Assembly: GCA_964499015.1 (NCBI GenBank)
Contig: CAZCJA010000043.1
Location: 1-19,264 of the forward strand
DNA length: 19,264 nt
Source of the DNA: CAZCJA01 sp964499015
GTDB lineage: Bacteria; Elusimicrobiota; Elusimicrobia; F11
Direction of reading: 5' to 3'
The notes below the pieces were generated by a model, which worked only from the letters and a program-made list of their open reading frames with translations, made no database searches and was not told the DNA's origin. The translations under genes and the position numbers were made by a program. Shown in pieces: positions 11,201 through 14,467 of this stretch (its first letter is position 1; the number at the start of each line of letters is the position of its first letter).

Positions 11201-13176
11201 GAGACATCGACGTAATTTTCAAAAGCGAAGTGCGGATTGTTGTTCTGGTCGACATCCATGTTAAACGTGCCGGTGGCGGTGTCTCCGGAAATTTTAATGG
11301 TGTCTGACAGTCCAACGATGGGCTTTAACGATCTGTAATAAATTCCATGGCGCGAATTGACCCAGGCAAAATGCAATCCATCGTTTTTATCGACGGCGAC
11401 GACCGCCTGCGATAGCGAATTGTCACCCACTTCCAAAAGTTTATTTGCGATCAATTGCGGGTTGGACCAGCAGTTGCCTTCGAGGGTGGCGTGATAAAGC
11501 CCATCTGATACAAAAGCGATATGGAGCACATCATTGGAATCAACGGCCGTGACGGCGCCATAAACCGTTGACGCCGGAGTTGCAGGATCCAAAGGCAGTG
11601 TTGAGCCATCCAAGCAGGTGCGTTGTCCATCCTTATATATATCTTTCTGGAATTCCCAGGTCTTCCCTTGGTCTTGCGATCGGGCAAAGTGTGTGGTGCC
11701 AAACGTTCCGCGCGTATAAAACGCCCACATTTCACCCGTGGATTTTCGCGCCATTGTTTGCCCGCTGGTTCTCAAATTCCCGTATTCCCCGTTGTCTTTG
11801 GAATCAACAACTGACATGGGTGTGGGCGTGCCGGGATCGTTTGAGCCGCCGCACGTCCCGCCGTTGGGGTTGGCGCCGGCCGTAACGGCTTGCAGAAGAT
11901 TTAAACGCGGACCGATCTGGCCTGAAGCGGCAATGCAATCGCCATCAATCAGCTCCGCGATAATTTGAGCGCTGGTCCAATCGGGATGAAGAGATTTAAG
12001 CACCGCGGCCGCACCGGAAACGTGCGGGGCGGCCATGGAGGTTCCGTTATGGCTGCCGAACGTGCCGTTGGGTAAGGTGGAATAGATGTTGGTGCCAGGC
12101 GCGGAAATGCGCACGTGCGAACCGTAGTTGGAAAACGGCGCCCGGTTGTCATTTTCATCGCTCGCACCGACCGCGAGAACCCCGGGATAAGCCGCCGGAT
12201 AGGCCGGCGCGCCCGTGTTGCTGTTGCCCGCTGCGGCGATAAAGATGACGCCTGCGTCAGTTACTTCCTTAATAATAGCCTCAAGGGCCGCGCTTTTCTT
12301 GGAGCCGCCCCAGCTGTTGTTCATAATGTGCGCGCCGTTGTCGAATGCGTATTGGATGGAATCGATCGCGTCGGATGTCCGGCCGCCGTTGGGACCAAGA
12401 AATTTTACCGGCATAATTTTCACGTTCCAGGCGACGCCGGCCACGCCGGTGCCGTTATTGCCGACCGCGCCAATCGTGCCGGAGACGTGCGTGCCATGGC
12501 CTTTATCGTCCATCGGGTTGCTGTCGCGCTGGCGCGGCTGCAGACATTGATATTCGTTGGTCCCAAACTTATTGCATGTCGTGAAATCGTAACCGCGGAC
12601 GTCATCAATAAAACCGTTGTTGTCATTATCGACGTTGTCGCCCGGAATTTCCCCGGAATTGCTCCAGATATTGGCGGCCAAATCGGGATGATTGTAGTCG
12701 ACGCCGGTGTCGATGACCGCGACAACCACGGTGTTGTCTCCGGTTTCAGCGTCCCAGGCCAGCGGCGCCTGAATTTTTTCCATGCCCCACAACTTGGAGT
12801 AGGACGGATCATTGGGCGTGACAAATGTATCGACCACGCTGTTCAATTCGGCGGATTCGATATCGGGGTTCGCTTTTAACTCGTCGATGGTCTGCTGGAC
12901 GGTTTTGTTCTTCGCGCGTTCGACGTATGCGATGCGGTCAAAAATCGGCTTGCGGCGGTTTTTGCGCTTCCACTTCTTTTCCGCCATGAATCGCGCGCGG
13001 CGACCGTCTCGATTTAACGCGCGTTTCTGTTTGCTGAGTCCGGTGTTCTTTTTAAAACGAACGATGATATCTTCGGATGCTTTAGGGGCGACGGCCTCAT
13101 CAGCGGCGGAAGTCATGTCGGCTCCCGCAACATTCATCAAAAGAACGACGACGAGGCCGGCTACTTTTTTTGTCAT
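1..13176 (-). CDS. Giant secreted S8 (subtilisin-like) protease with three Asp-box propellers and about 28 Ig/PKD domains; 3' end outside window
   Basis: The minus frame is open from ATG 13176 to base 1 (4392 codons) with no in-frame stop, so the C-terminus is missing. Start choice: GAGGA lies 9 bases upstream and the ATG overlaps the preceding stop as ATGA. Residues 1-19 form a signal peptide (MTKKVAGLVVVLLMNVAGA). Residues 33-92 are strikingly basic (22 Lys/Arg of 60), followed by a propeptide-like stretch (VQQTIDELKANPDIESAEL). The S8 domain spans about 133-432 with D156 (VIDTGVD), H227 (GHGTHVSG), oxyanion N318 (AAAGN) and S380 (GTSMAAPHVSG), so the triad is complete; an Asp-rich, Ca-binding-like loop is at 180-192. 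After that come three propeller+A+B+C units, five K319L-type PKD repeats between and after units 2 and 3, six Big_9-like Ig domains (about 3070-3652) and eight PKD repeats (about 3653-4392). It is probably exported and displayed or released; the substrate is unknown. The C-terminal sorting signal, if any, lies outside the window. Confidence 0.95.
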   Translation of the reverse strand, partial: MTKKVAGLVVVLLMNVAGADMTSAADEAVAPKASEDIIVRFKKNTGLSKQKRALNRDGRRARFMAEKKWKRKNRRKPIFDRIAYVERAKNKTVQQTIDELKANPDIESAELNSVVDTFVTPNDPSYSKLWGMEKIQAPLAWDAETGDNTVVVAVIDTGVDYNHPDLAANIWSNSGEIPGDNVDNDNNGFIDDVRGYDFTTCNKFGTNEYQCLQPRQRDSNPMDDKGHGTHVSGTIGAVGNNGTGVAGVAWNVKIMPVKFLGPNGGRTSDAIDSIQYAFDNGAHIMNNSWGGSKKSAALEAIIKEVTDAGVIFIAAAGNSNTGAPAYPAAYPGVLAVGASDENDNRAPFSNYGSHVRISAPGTNIYSTLPNGTFGSHNGTSMAAPHVSGAAAVLKSLHPDWTSAQIIAELIDGDCIAASGQIGPRLNLLQAVTAGANPNGGTCGGSNDPGTPTPMSVVDSKDNGEYGNLRTSGQTMARKSTGEMWAFYTRGTFGTTHFARSQDQGKTWEFQKDIYKDGQRTCLDGSTLPLDPATPASTVYGAVTAVDSNDVLHIAFVSDGLYHATLEGNCWSNPQLIANKLLEVGDNSLSQAVVAVDKNDGLHFAWVNSRHGIYYRSLKPIVGLSDTIKISGDTATGTFNMDVDQNNNPHFAFENYVDVSWEPVNSNTVHHAWIDQAGTLHDEVVYAATVHKRYNSQGPAMVLASDKNISIFYYSFDENDVEQPGPYLHVSKKNGSTWNKQLINKLKAPDGWTPPWHEPDVTAFMDAGGGAYAVWNAMAFVGFEPPEYLWTTRWGQGGSGNVLSGTTRVDAFGGRFTYMARNARWNNNGGNAGLLLVDANDGDLTYRELPVKMHMGRGVGSDPETDSDERCDDLFVYDDDKSGEEIVALPSCGVTPQGAVSKYQWAEFTSGTGESRYLGDTTTPPLEGSNFGVRSHEILHGVNDTAGLKTGNYLVTVLPDNKTHMPVANAGPDQQIPLGATLHLDGSQSRHPDPTKSLINYEWFHEPEHYEANLLSQAEIDVEDLPAGVHRFRLEVWDNEYFIDADEMLVTVGGTANKAPRANAGADQIISLPIGSPTISVQMNGTASSDSDGSIVSYSWVRETDKQGMGSGPSPVLTLTEGIHRIVLTVADNSGNTDQSTVVVEVKAYQVPDSDPLPVVDPIAGAPSGNGRQLVRLTNGDLWAVYQYGHYARSKNDGNTWEFQRPILMPHTNQLTCLDGTTRSIGVNAPQISYIDGYVSAAVDSQNVIHVAFQSNNRTYLTSLKDGCWTDPEELPQVGEEEITDYNSPVIAVDGQDGLHVLWREDSDLTYSSRTANGPWIEPIQFGEGNLGVFEMDVDQYNKAHVAWTKPSAQYLGELIHHTKINARGDLQTASIDDNTCCMPPAPGYVGEPIHNWIAYYGGSGISMSVVSDNNVYINYLRQDPRVKEADPDAVNRQIGLWEAHYDGLSWEKKGISPLYFSGEPQTGARSPLASFFAGGPQAIWNAINYNDTLGAFNATYLNGSMLTNPPQRPFNGMSPRYARWNNNGGSPGFLYAQSDPNDTTAGYKLRYYRLGGGMHTGRGNNPGNPPVAGGPRCDDLFVTDADGDDVEPVTMPSCGVAPEGPVTTYQWAEFTSGTGTSQYLGTNTTPSLEFTFDVRSHEILHAVNVEGKPPQFSSYLVTVLPANTHLPVANAGPDQKVSEGSVVHLDGSQSRHPDPARQITAHYWFYEPIHSEVQILSQAEIDVENLPAGTHRFRLEVWDDKYYIDADEVVITIGNGNKAPVANAGGDRTIGIESTENSAVVPLNGSLSADSDGAIVSYVWTRETDKFQLGTGVSISPTLQRGIHRVVLEVTDNSGNKDQSTAVITVGEPIVSLPENAAPVVNAGADITTSQLTDVPLDATVTDDGLPNPPAALTYAWVKVSGPGDVTFSAQTAPDTNVTFSAGGVYVLRLTVGDSHLTMTDEITVTISAPPVVNAGADQTITWPNNNVSIDATVTDDGLPNPPNAMTHSWTKVSGLDTVVFAPADSVDTQVTFPGVGVYVLRLTSHDGLFEGSDEITVTVLPNTGGDSCPTPVTRTTVDGLIPDWWASSAYDHKNGRRVVRTSKGKLWAIYKKFDEDKYKTIVRFASSSDGGANWAYQDPVLEEGKLGCMDGSTNNVGVNNAQQIPGPHSVAVDGNDDVNVVFTEYNANNGYYYPYVTKLDTDCGCWSEPARIGVHASGYSTEDPVIAFDKKGDMHLMFVGLDSSGYERVYYRYKNSSYVISLSTEYYSPTHLSMDVDEDNNPHLVWYGMGRINYVKKSGNTYTRATLAIPELNGGIYAPHPTMALWSSNQVYVAYLDKDERSIREGMPAVWLASGSGTSWTKRRMTTLRYGDLSPDNSYAVSSSYPFPPTIYLDISGDPHVLWRVHRVTDDNPWDVDVAMFGNSRGDDGVWTGETQLSSTESDELNYSWQTYMSRYARWYNNGGTAGVLYPKENTAGDKIDYRYRGLGVQMHVGPGEPDVPNPNINQPPTVDAGPDLEYSLPGNILLDATASDDGKPTPPGMLTYLWTKVSGPGTVTFVDDTALDTEVTFSAEGTYVLRIKADDGAFADIDDVTVTVLPRINIIPLADGCGDRYVLVEQGETLKAVTLNSCSTDPDGSIITYAWGKFKTGGPSETSIYAGPNMSTTADLNLATHELSHTVTDNEAGVGKDFFLVTILKPQTILPIADAGANQVHKVALPDQKIIAHLNGSLSRHSDPSKSIVRHSWFSEPGHTLLNTETGHSHDIELGVGEHRFRLEVEDEAGYIAGDEIKVFVTLDDVNKSPVANAGADQTLQLDLGENMKNVALSGSASTDADGIIANYKWTNEITGEILGEGAGINVTLSKGAHRVLLTVTDNAGATDTSLVAVNVIPMPNDPPVVNAGPDKNVTMPNSAQLIGTVTDDGRPNPPAAFTHTWTQVTGPGGANFSAPNALTTDVSFNAPGNYVLRLSANDNALEVSDDVTVVVSALNAAPIVNAGPDRAVQMPNTLSIDATATDDALPTPSLTHTWSKVSGPGSVTFGTGNTADRTATFSAAGTYVLRLTVSDGALSASDEISVNVTSSLTTAISLTSPAHLSYIRGTVTIEADASDSDGIARVEFYVNDVLVFTDNTVPYNYSWNTASGPDGVKDIYAIAYDTKGNPNSDGRSVTVDNTPPTTNVVGDGDHDPLAGKTIKSNQWITSNAADNIGVAKVDFYVRGTLIHTDNGTEDGTGTNTYDADWRYVFVTGTFADGPAAIHTVATDKAGNETTSAVINVTIRNNYSDTTQPNVSFAFPSNNATVTGVVNVRINASDNSGGSGIQYVCLFWGGSVISPGGVSRGCDDTAPYEIPYDTTIDPDGRSGLSVFAHDWAGNSKGTAITININNADYPKVTIVSPVTEQVVSGTSDVLVNATRNGLASGITKVEYSLPKNFVDPFPAPVYTDSSSPFIWPMDTTQMKNGRHFVMARAFDALNRSVYDWVSILVNNPDNTMPVVTFTQPISNATLRGFEEIKVEATDNQKIADVTLLVDGVVKGTDIEAPYEFILNTLDIKQGAHTLEANARDTSGNVGTGSIPITIDNAGANPAVSILSPGNGSTVIQPTSIDVSAYDPQGVTHVDFFIDDSLHGTDTSAPYSLPWNVTSADNGPAEVRVIAYDTIGNSAAATINVTVRMNVPPTVNAGADLNITLPNAAGLDATVSDDNLPTPPVLTIEWEKVSGPGTVVFGNKNAVDTTATFSAPGSYLLRLTAGDGLDETSDEMSVIVSPENKPPFVSVGTDKVVTLPASASIDATASDDGFPVPPGVTTFVWSKVSGPGTVGFSNVNGVDTDVSFSQTGTYVLRLTANDGVLNAFDELTVTVIPQNFAPTVNAGADRDVTSLTGSALSGSAGDDGLPNPPAALAHAWSKVSGPGSVTFDNPNSLNATPTFSAPGVYVLRLTASDSVLTVFDDMTVTVDVNAAPTVNVGTDQAVTLPATLSINATTSDDGKPNPPAAMSHTWSKTSGPGTVTFTPANAADTVASFSAGGVYVLRLTANDSDLSSYDELTVTVTAANTPPTVSAGADQTISLPSATASLNATVTDDGLPNPPAALTYSWLKMSGPGNANFTNVSSPQTNVTFTNAGTYVLRLTANDSVLSNYDEVSITVTPAAPANLAPNVNAGIDQSVSMPNANANLSGSATDDGKPNPPAALTYTWTKESGPGFVEFSAPNALETNATFSAVGSYQLRLTANDSLLSGFDEVRITVTMPTATNTPPVVNAGTNKMTMLADSLNLSATATDDNLPNPPAAMTYAWSKTSGPGEAIFTSPTALQTSVSFTAEGTYVLRFSATDSALTGSDELTVTVIANNDPPTVDAGQDKIFSFPNAVAINATATDDGIPGPLTYQWTKIFGPGDVTFSAPTAEDTNVTFSEPGN
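2221..3975 (-). repeat. Array of six Big_9-like bacterial Ig domains
   Basis: Six units of about 90-110 residues. Typical motifs: an S-P-x-x-G/N-x-T-V opening, then V-x-V-E-A-x-A-x-D, I-x-x-V-E-F-Y-V-N/D-D, D-x-x-P-Y-x-x-x-W and A-x-D-x-x-G-N. Examples are GIARVEFYVNDVLVFTDN, IADVTLLVDGVVKGTDIEAP and GVTHVDFFIDDSLHGTDT. The family is frequent in surface glycosidases and adhesins. The units differ from one another as much as from the family, so they are not a recent expansion. Unit three carries two cysteines (YVCLFWGG and RGCDD). Confidence 0.82.
3976..4542 (-). repeat. Two K319L-type PKD repeats
   Basis: Two repeats with the same consensus (PPVVNAGPDKNVTMPN, then GTVTDDGRPNPP; APIVNAGPDRAVQMPN, then ATATDDALPTPS). 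They follow triplet copy 3, as the other pair follows copy 2, so the duplicated unit probably reads propeller-A-B-C-K-K. Confidence 0.85.
4543..5424 (-). repeat. Ig/PKD-like triplet A-B-C, copy 3
   Basis: Residues about 2585-2878. Domain A has C2595 and C2616 (the same 21-residue offset as copies 1 and 2) and HELSH at 2659-2663. Domain B keeps SRHSDPSKS and HRFRLEVED. Domain C keeps SPVANAGADQTLQL, STDADGIIANYKW and HRVLLTVTDNAGA. It is the most diverged of the three copies. Confidence 0.78.
5425..5706 (-). repeat. Single K319L-type PKD repeat inserted between propeller 3 and domain A3
   Basis: One repeat of about 94 residues (PPTVDAGPDLEYSLPG, then TASDDGKPTPPG, WTKVSGPGTVTF, GTYVLRIKADDG). 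In units 1 and 2 the propeller joins domain A directly, so this repeat was either gained in unit 3 or lost from the other two. Confidence 0.8.
5707..7038 (-). repeat. Propeller module 3 (BNR/Asp-box)
   Basis: Residues about 2047-2490. Asp-box SSDGGANW at 2112-2119; blade motifs AVDGNDDVNVVF, AFDKKGDMHLMF, MDVDEDNNPHLVW and YLDISGDPHVLW; closing signature ARWYNNGG, then YRGLGVQMHVGPG. Cysteines C2133 (GCMDGST) and C2188/C2190 (DCGCW) match the pairs in modules 1 and 2. It differs from them in being followed by a PKD repeat before domain A. Confidence 0.8.
7039..7599 (-). repeat. Two K319L-type PKD repeats
   Basis: Two repeats of about 94 residues. Each has the consensus APVVNAGAD..., ATVTDDGLPNPP, W-x-K-V-S-G, VTF, GVYVLRLT and DEITVT. 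This Ig-like fold is common in extracellular bacterial proteins and usually acts as a spacer or adhesion domain. The pair follows triplet copy 2; an equivalent pair follows triplet copy 3. Confidence 0.85.
7600..8466 (-). repeat. Ig/PKD-like triplet A-B-C, copy 2
   Basis: Residues about 1571-1859. Domain A has C1577 and C1598 and HEILH at 1641-1645. Domain B reads PVANAGPDQKVSEGS, then SQSRHPDPARQ. Domain C reads PVANAGGDRTIGIES, then SADSDGAIVSYVWTRETDK. Most similar to copy 1; the shared run YQWAEFTSGTG in domain A is identical in both copies. Confidence 0.8.
8467..9738 (-). repeat. Propeller module 2 (BNR/Asp-box)
   Basis: Residues about 1147-1570. Asp-box SKNDGNTW at 1193-1200; blade motifs AAVDSQNVIHVAF, AVDGQDGLHVLW and MDVDQYNKAHVAW; closing signature ARWNNNGG, then YYRLGGGMHTGRG. 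Conserved cysteines C1216 (TCLDGTT) and C1267 (DGCW) match C521 and C569 of module 1, and an extra CC pair occurs in NTCCMPPAP. Clearly homologous to modules 1 and 3 along its whole length but strongly diverged, so the duplication is old. Confidence 0.8.
9739..10575 (-). repeat. Ig/PKD-like triplet A-B-C, copy 1
   Basis: Residues about 868-1146. Domain A starts at RCDDLF and carries C870 and C891 and a HEILH motif (935-939). Domain B starts at PVANAGPDQQ and is PKD-like, with SQSRHPDP and HRFRLEVWD. Domain C starts at APRANAGADQ and has SSDSDGSIVSYSWVRETDK and HRIVLTVADNSGN. The same order recurs twice further on, so this is a duplicated unit rather than a generic PKD array. Confidence 0.8.
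10576..11820 (-). repeat. Propeller module 1 (BNR/Asp-box, sialidase-like fold)
   Basis: Residues about 453-867. Contains an Asp-box (SQDQGKTW, 500-507) and repeated blade-like motifs of the form V-D-x-N-D-x-x-H-x-A-F/W (AVDSNDVLHIAF, AVDKNDGLHFAW, MDVDQNNNPHFAF). It ends with a signature shared by all three modules (ARWNNNGG, then YRELPVKMHMGRG). Conserved cysteines C521 (TCLDGST) and C569 (GNCW). A carbohydrate- or protein-binding propeller is likely; sialidase activity is not supported, because I see no catalytic signature. Confidence 0.8.
11881..12780 (-). other. Subtilase (S8) catalytic domain of the giant protein
   Basis: Residues about 133-432. Seen: the LWGMEKIQAPLAWD entry motif typical of secreted S8 proteases, catalytic D156, H227 and S380 in canonical contexts, and N318 for the oxyanion hole. 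Between D156 and H227 is an Asp/Asn-rich loop (DNVDNDNNGFIDD, 180-192), as found in many large extracellular subtilases, which probably binds calcium. Two cysteines (C201 and C211) follow in the same insert and could form a disulfide. Length and motif order match the family, so activity is expected after removal of the basic propeptide. Confidence 0.93.
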
Positions 13177-14135
13177 TTGGCTTGATCCTCAGTTTCAGGC
13201 CAGCTCTGGCCCTTAGAATCAAAGATAACGTGGGTGGGCTGCTCTTTCAACGGCTGTTGTTGAGAAGAAAAACGCAGGGAAAAGCTGACCCGGTGAAGTG
13301 TGTTGGTGTTGTCGATTAAGCCGAATGAATAGTCGAGATTTGTTTTCCCCATCATGAAGCCGGTGCCGAGCGAAAGGTCGCGGCTGCGCGAACCCATGCG
13401 ATAGCCGGCGCGCAGGGCCAACGGCCCGATGCGGGTTTCCACGCCGAACGACGGCTTGGCCTCATGCAGATTCAGCGAGTACGGTATGTCCAACATCAGC
13501 AGCGTTGGCGCGTACTTCGACGCGATTGAGTAGGACATACCGGCACGCAGCATGCGAGGCAGGTCATCGCCTTCATCTTGAAATTTAAGTTTGGTCCCGT
13601 AGTTCTGCAGTGCCGCGGAAAAGCGCGCTTTTGAGCTGAGTGCGCTACTGATGCCGAAATCGGCGGCGTAAGCGCTGGCCGAGTACGTTTCGCCGAGCGT
13701 TGAGGAAAGATATTTTCCGGTCACACCGACGGAAAGCGCGCCGACGTTTTTGGCGAAACCGATGCCGACCATCAAATCCCGCTGTGCGTTGACCGTGCGG
13801 TCTTCAAGGCGGATTTCTCCGCCGTCGTAGTGACCGAGCGCTAAGCCCACTCCGCCGTTTCGCGTACGCATTCCGAACAGCGCGTGATTGAACGAGTCAT
13901 CGGCGAGGCCCTGCTGGAACGAGAGTGACGCGTGGTTTGAAGTGAACGAGGCGGCGGCAGCGGGGTTGTAGGCGAAGGAAGACACATCATCGGCGAGAGA
14001 GGAAATCGCTTCGCCGAGAGCGGCGGCGCGGGCGCCGTACGGCTGAATCAGAGTGATGCCCGCTTCCGTGCCGGGGGCCGCATGCACGAGAGCGCACATC
14101 AAGAAAAGCACAAGAGAGAGGGTCGCGCGTTTCAT
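13173..14135 (-). CDS. PorV/PorQ-like (UPF0164-type) outer-membrane beta-barrel protein
   Basis: 320 residues. Residues 1-19 are a signal peptide (MKRATLSLVLFLMCALVHA). The N-terminal region of the mature protein has the family hallmark: GTEAGITLIQPYGARAAALG, then a SSLADDVSSFAYNPAAAA stretch, corresponding to the G-A-R-A-x-x-x-G...DD...NPA motif of PorV/PorQ and FadL-like barrels. The rest alternates short amphipathic strands (GVGLALGHYDGGEIRLEDR, FGVETRIGPLALRAGYRMG) and ends its barrel at VSFSLRF, followed by a hydrophilic tail of about 30 residues. PorV in type IX secretion shuttles substrates in the outer membrane. Here the gene overlaps the giant protease by ATGA, suggesting a partner role in export or anchoring. 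That is inference: no other secretion gene is in view. No good Shine-Dalgarno sequence precedes the ATG; AGAGAG abuts it. Confidence 0.82.
   Translation of the reverse strand: MKRATLSLVLFLMCALVHAAPGTEAGITLIQPYGARAAALGEAISSLADDVSSFAYNPAAAASFTSNHASLSFQQGLADDSFNHALFGMRTRNGGVGLALGHYDGGEIRLEDRTVNAQRDLMVGIGFAKNVGALSVGVTGKYLSSTLGETYSASAYAADFGISSALSSKARFSAALQNYGTKLKFQDEGDDLPRMLRAGMSYSIASKYAPTLLMLDIPYSLNLHEAKPSFGVETRIGPLALRAGYRMGSRSRDLSLGTGFMMGKTNLDYSFGLIDNTNTLHRVSFSLRFSSQQQPLKEQPTHVIFDSKGQSWPETEDQAK
13186..13190 (-). promoter_or_regulatory. Ribosome binding site of the giant CDS
   Basis: GAGGA on the minus strand, 9 bases before the ATG at 13176 and inside the end of the upstream PorV-like gene. Together with the ATGA overlap it fixes the start and suggests translational coupling. 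Confidence 0.75.
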
Positions 14136-14314
14136 CTCTCTAATATTAGGGGGTATCCCCTTAAGAACGCTTTAACGTGAGATTAAAAGCCCTGGAAGGT
14201 TTTTAGGAGCAAATATGGCGAGAAATCAATGCGTTTTTGAGGTCGTGTAACGAAGTCGCAACAATGTGGTTAATATCGTCTTAAGAAAGATGAAATGAAA
14301 ACAAAAAGAAGATA
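14136..14314. other. Intergenic region between tRNA-Cys and the PorV-like gene
   Basis: No gene is apparent. On the minus strand it begins with a T-rich run just after the tRNA (no stem precedes it beyond the tRNA itself) and ends with a small GC hairpin (about 14148-14161, GGGG/CCCC with a short loop) directly before the PorV-like start. Promoter-like hexamers are weak: TTGATT and TAAAAA about 18 bases apart. A promoter for the PorV-like/giant pair probably lies here, but I cannot place it firmly. Confidence 0.4.
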
Positions 14315-14388
14315 AGGTGCGGGCCGGATTTGAACCGGCGAATAAGAGTTTTGCAGACTCTCCCCTTAGGCCGCTTGGGTACCGCACC
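14315..14388 (-). tRNA. tRNA-Cys (anticodon GCA)
   Basis: Complete cloverleaf on the minus strand: acceptor GGTGCGG/CCGCACC, three-pair D stem CCC/GGG, anticodon stem AGAGT/ACTCT with loop CTGCAAA (anticodon GCA), five-base variable region TATTC, T arm GCCGG-TTCAAAT-CCGGC. The discriminator base is U, as expected for a tRNA recognised by cysteinyl-tRNA synthetase. The 3' CCA is not encoded and must be added post-transcriptionally. Confidence 0.95.
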
Positions 14389-14461
14389 GTTCGACTCATC
14401 CTCGCCTTGCTCGGATTCGCTCACGGTAAACCGTCGAACGGCACTGAGCGCAGTCGAAGGG
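14389..14461. repeat. REP-like palindromic intergenic element
   Basis: The 79-base gap between tRNA-Cys and moeB is almost filled by two related segments in opposing orientation: GTTCGACTC...GCTCACGG and GTCGAACGGCACTGAGCG, then CAGTCGAAGGG. Small perfect hairpins are present (CGGT-AA-ACCG and CCGT-CGA-ACGG). The core, CCCTTCGACTGCGCTCAG on the minus strand, resembles short REP-type repeats scattered in intergenic DNA of many bacterial genomes. No transposase is nearby. Confidence 0.6.
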
Positions 14462-14467
14462 CTAATA

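Noticed and set aside
5707..11820. True sialidase activity of the propellers
   Set aside because: Each module shows one clear Asp-box and blade-like repeats, but I could not find the catalytic Arg triad or RIP-type motif, so only the fold is claimed.
12115..12879. 254-codon plus-strand open frame, and the many other plus-strand frames across 88-13216
   Set aside because: They lie opposite the giant minus-strand CDS, whose frame gives intact protease, propeller and PKD motifs. The repeated peptides in the antisense frames (for example PGPDTLLH) are mirror images of the PKD repeat codons.
14290..14314. Rho-independent terminator after tRNA-Cys
   Set aside because: There is a T-rich run on the minus strand, but no separate GC-rich stem before it.
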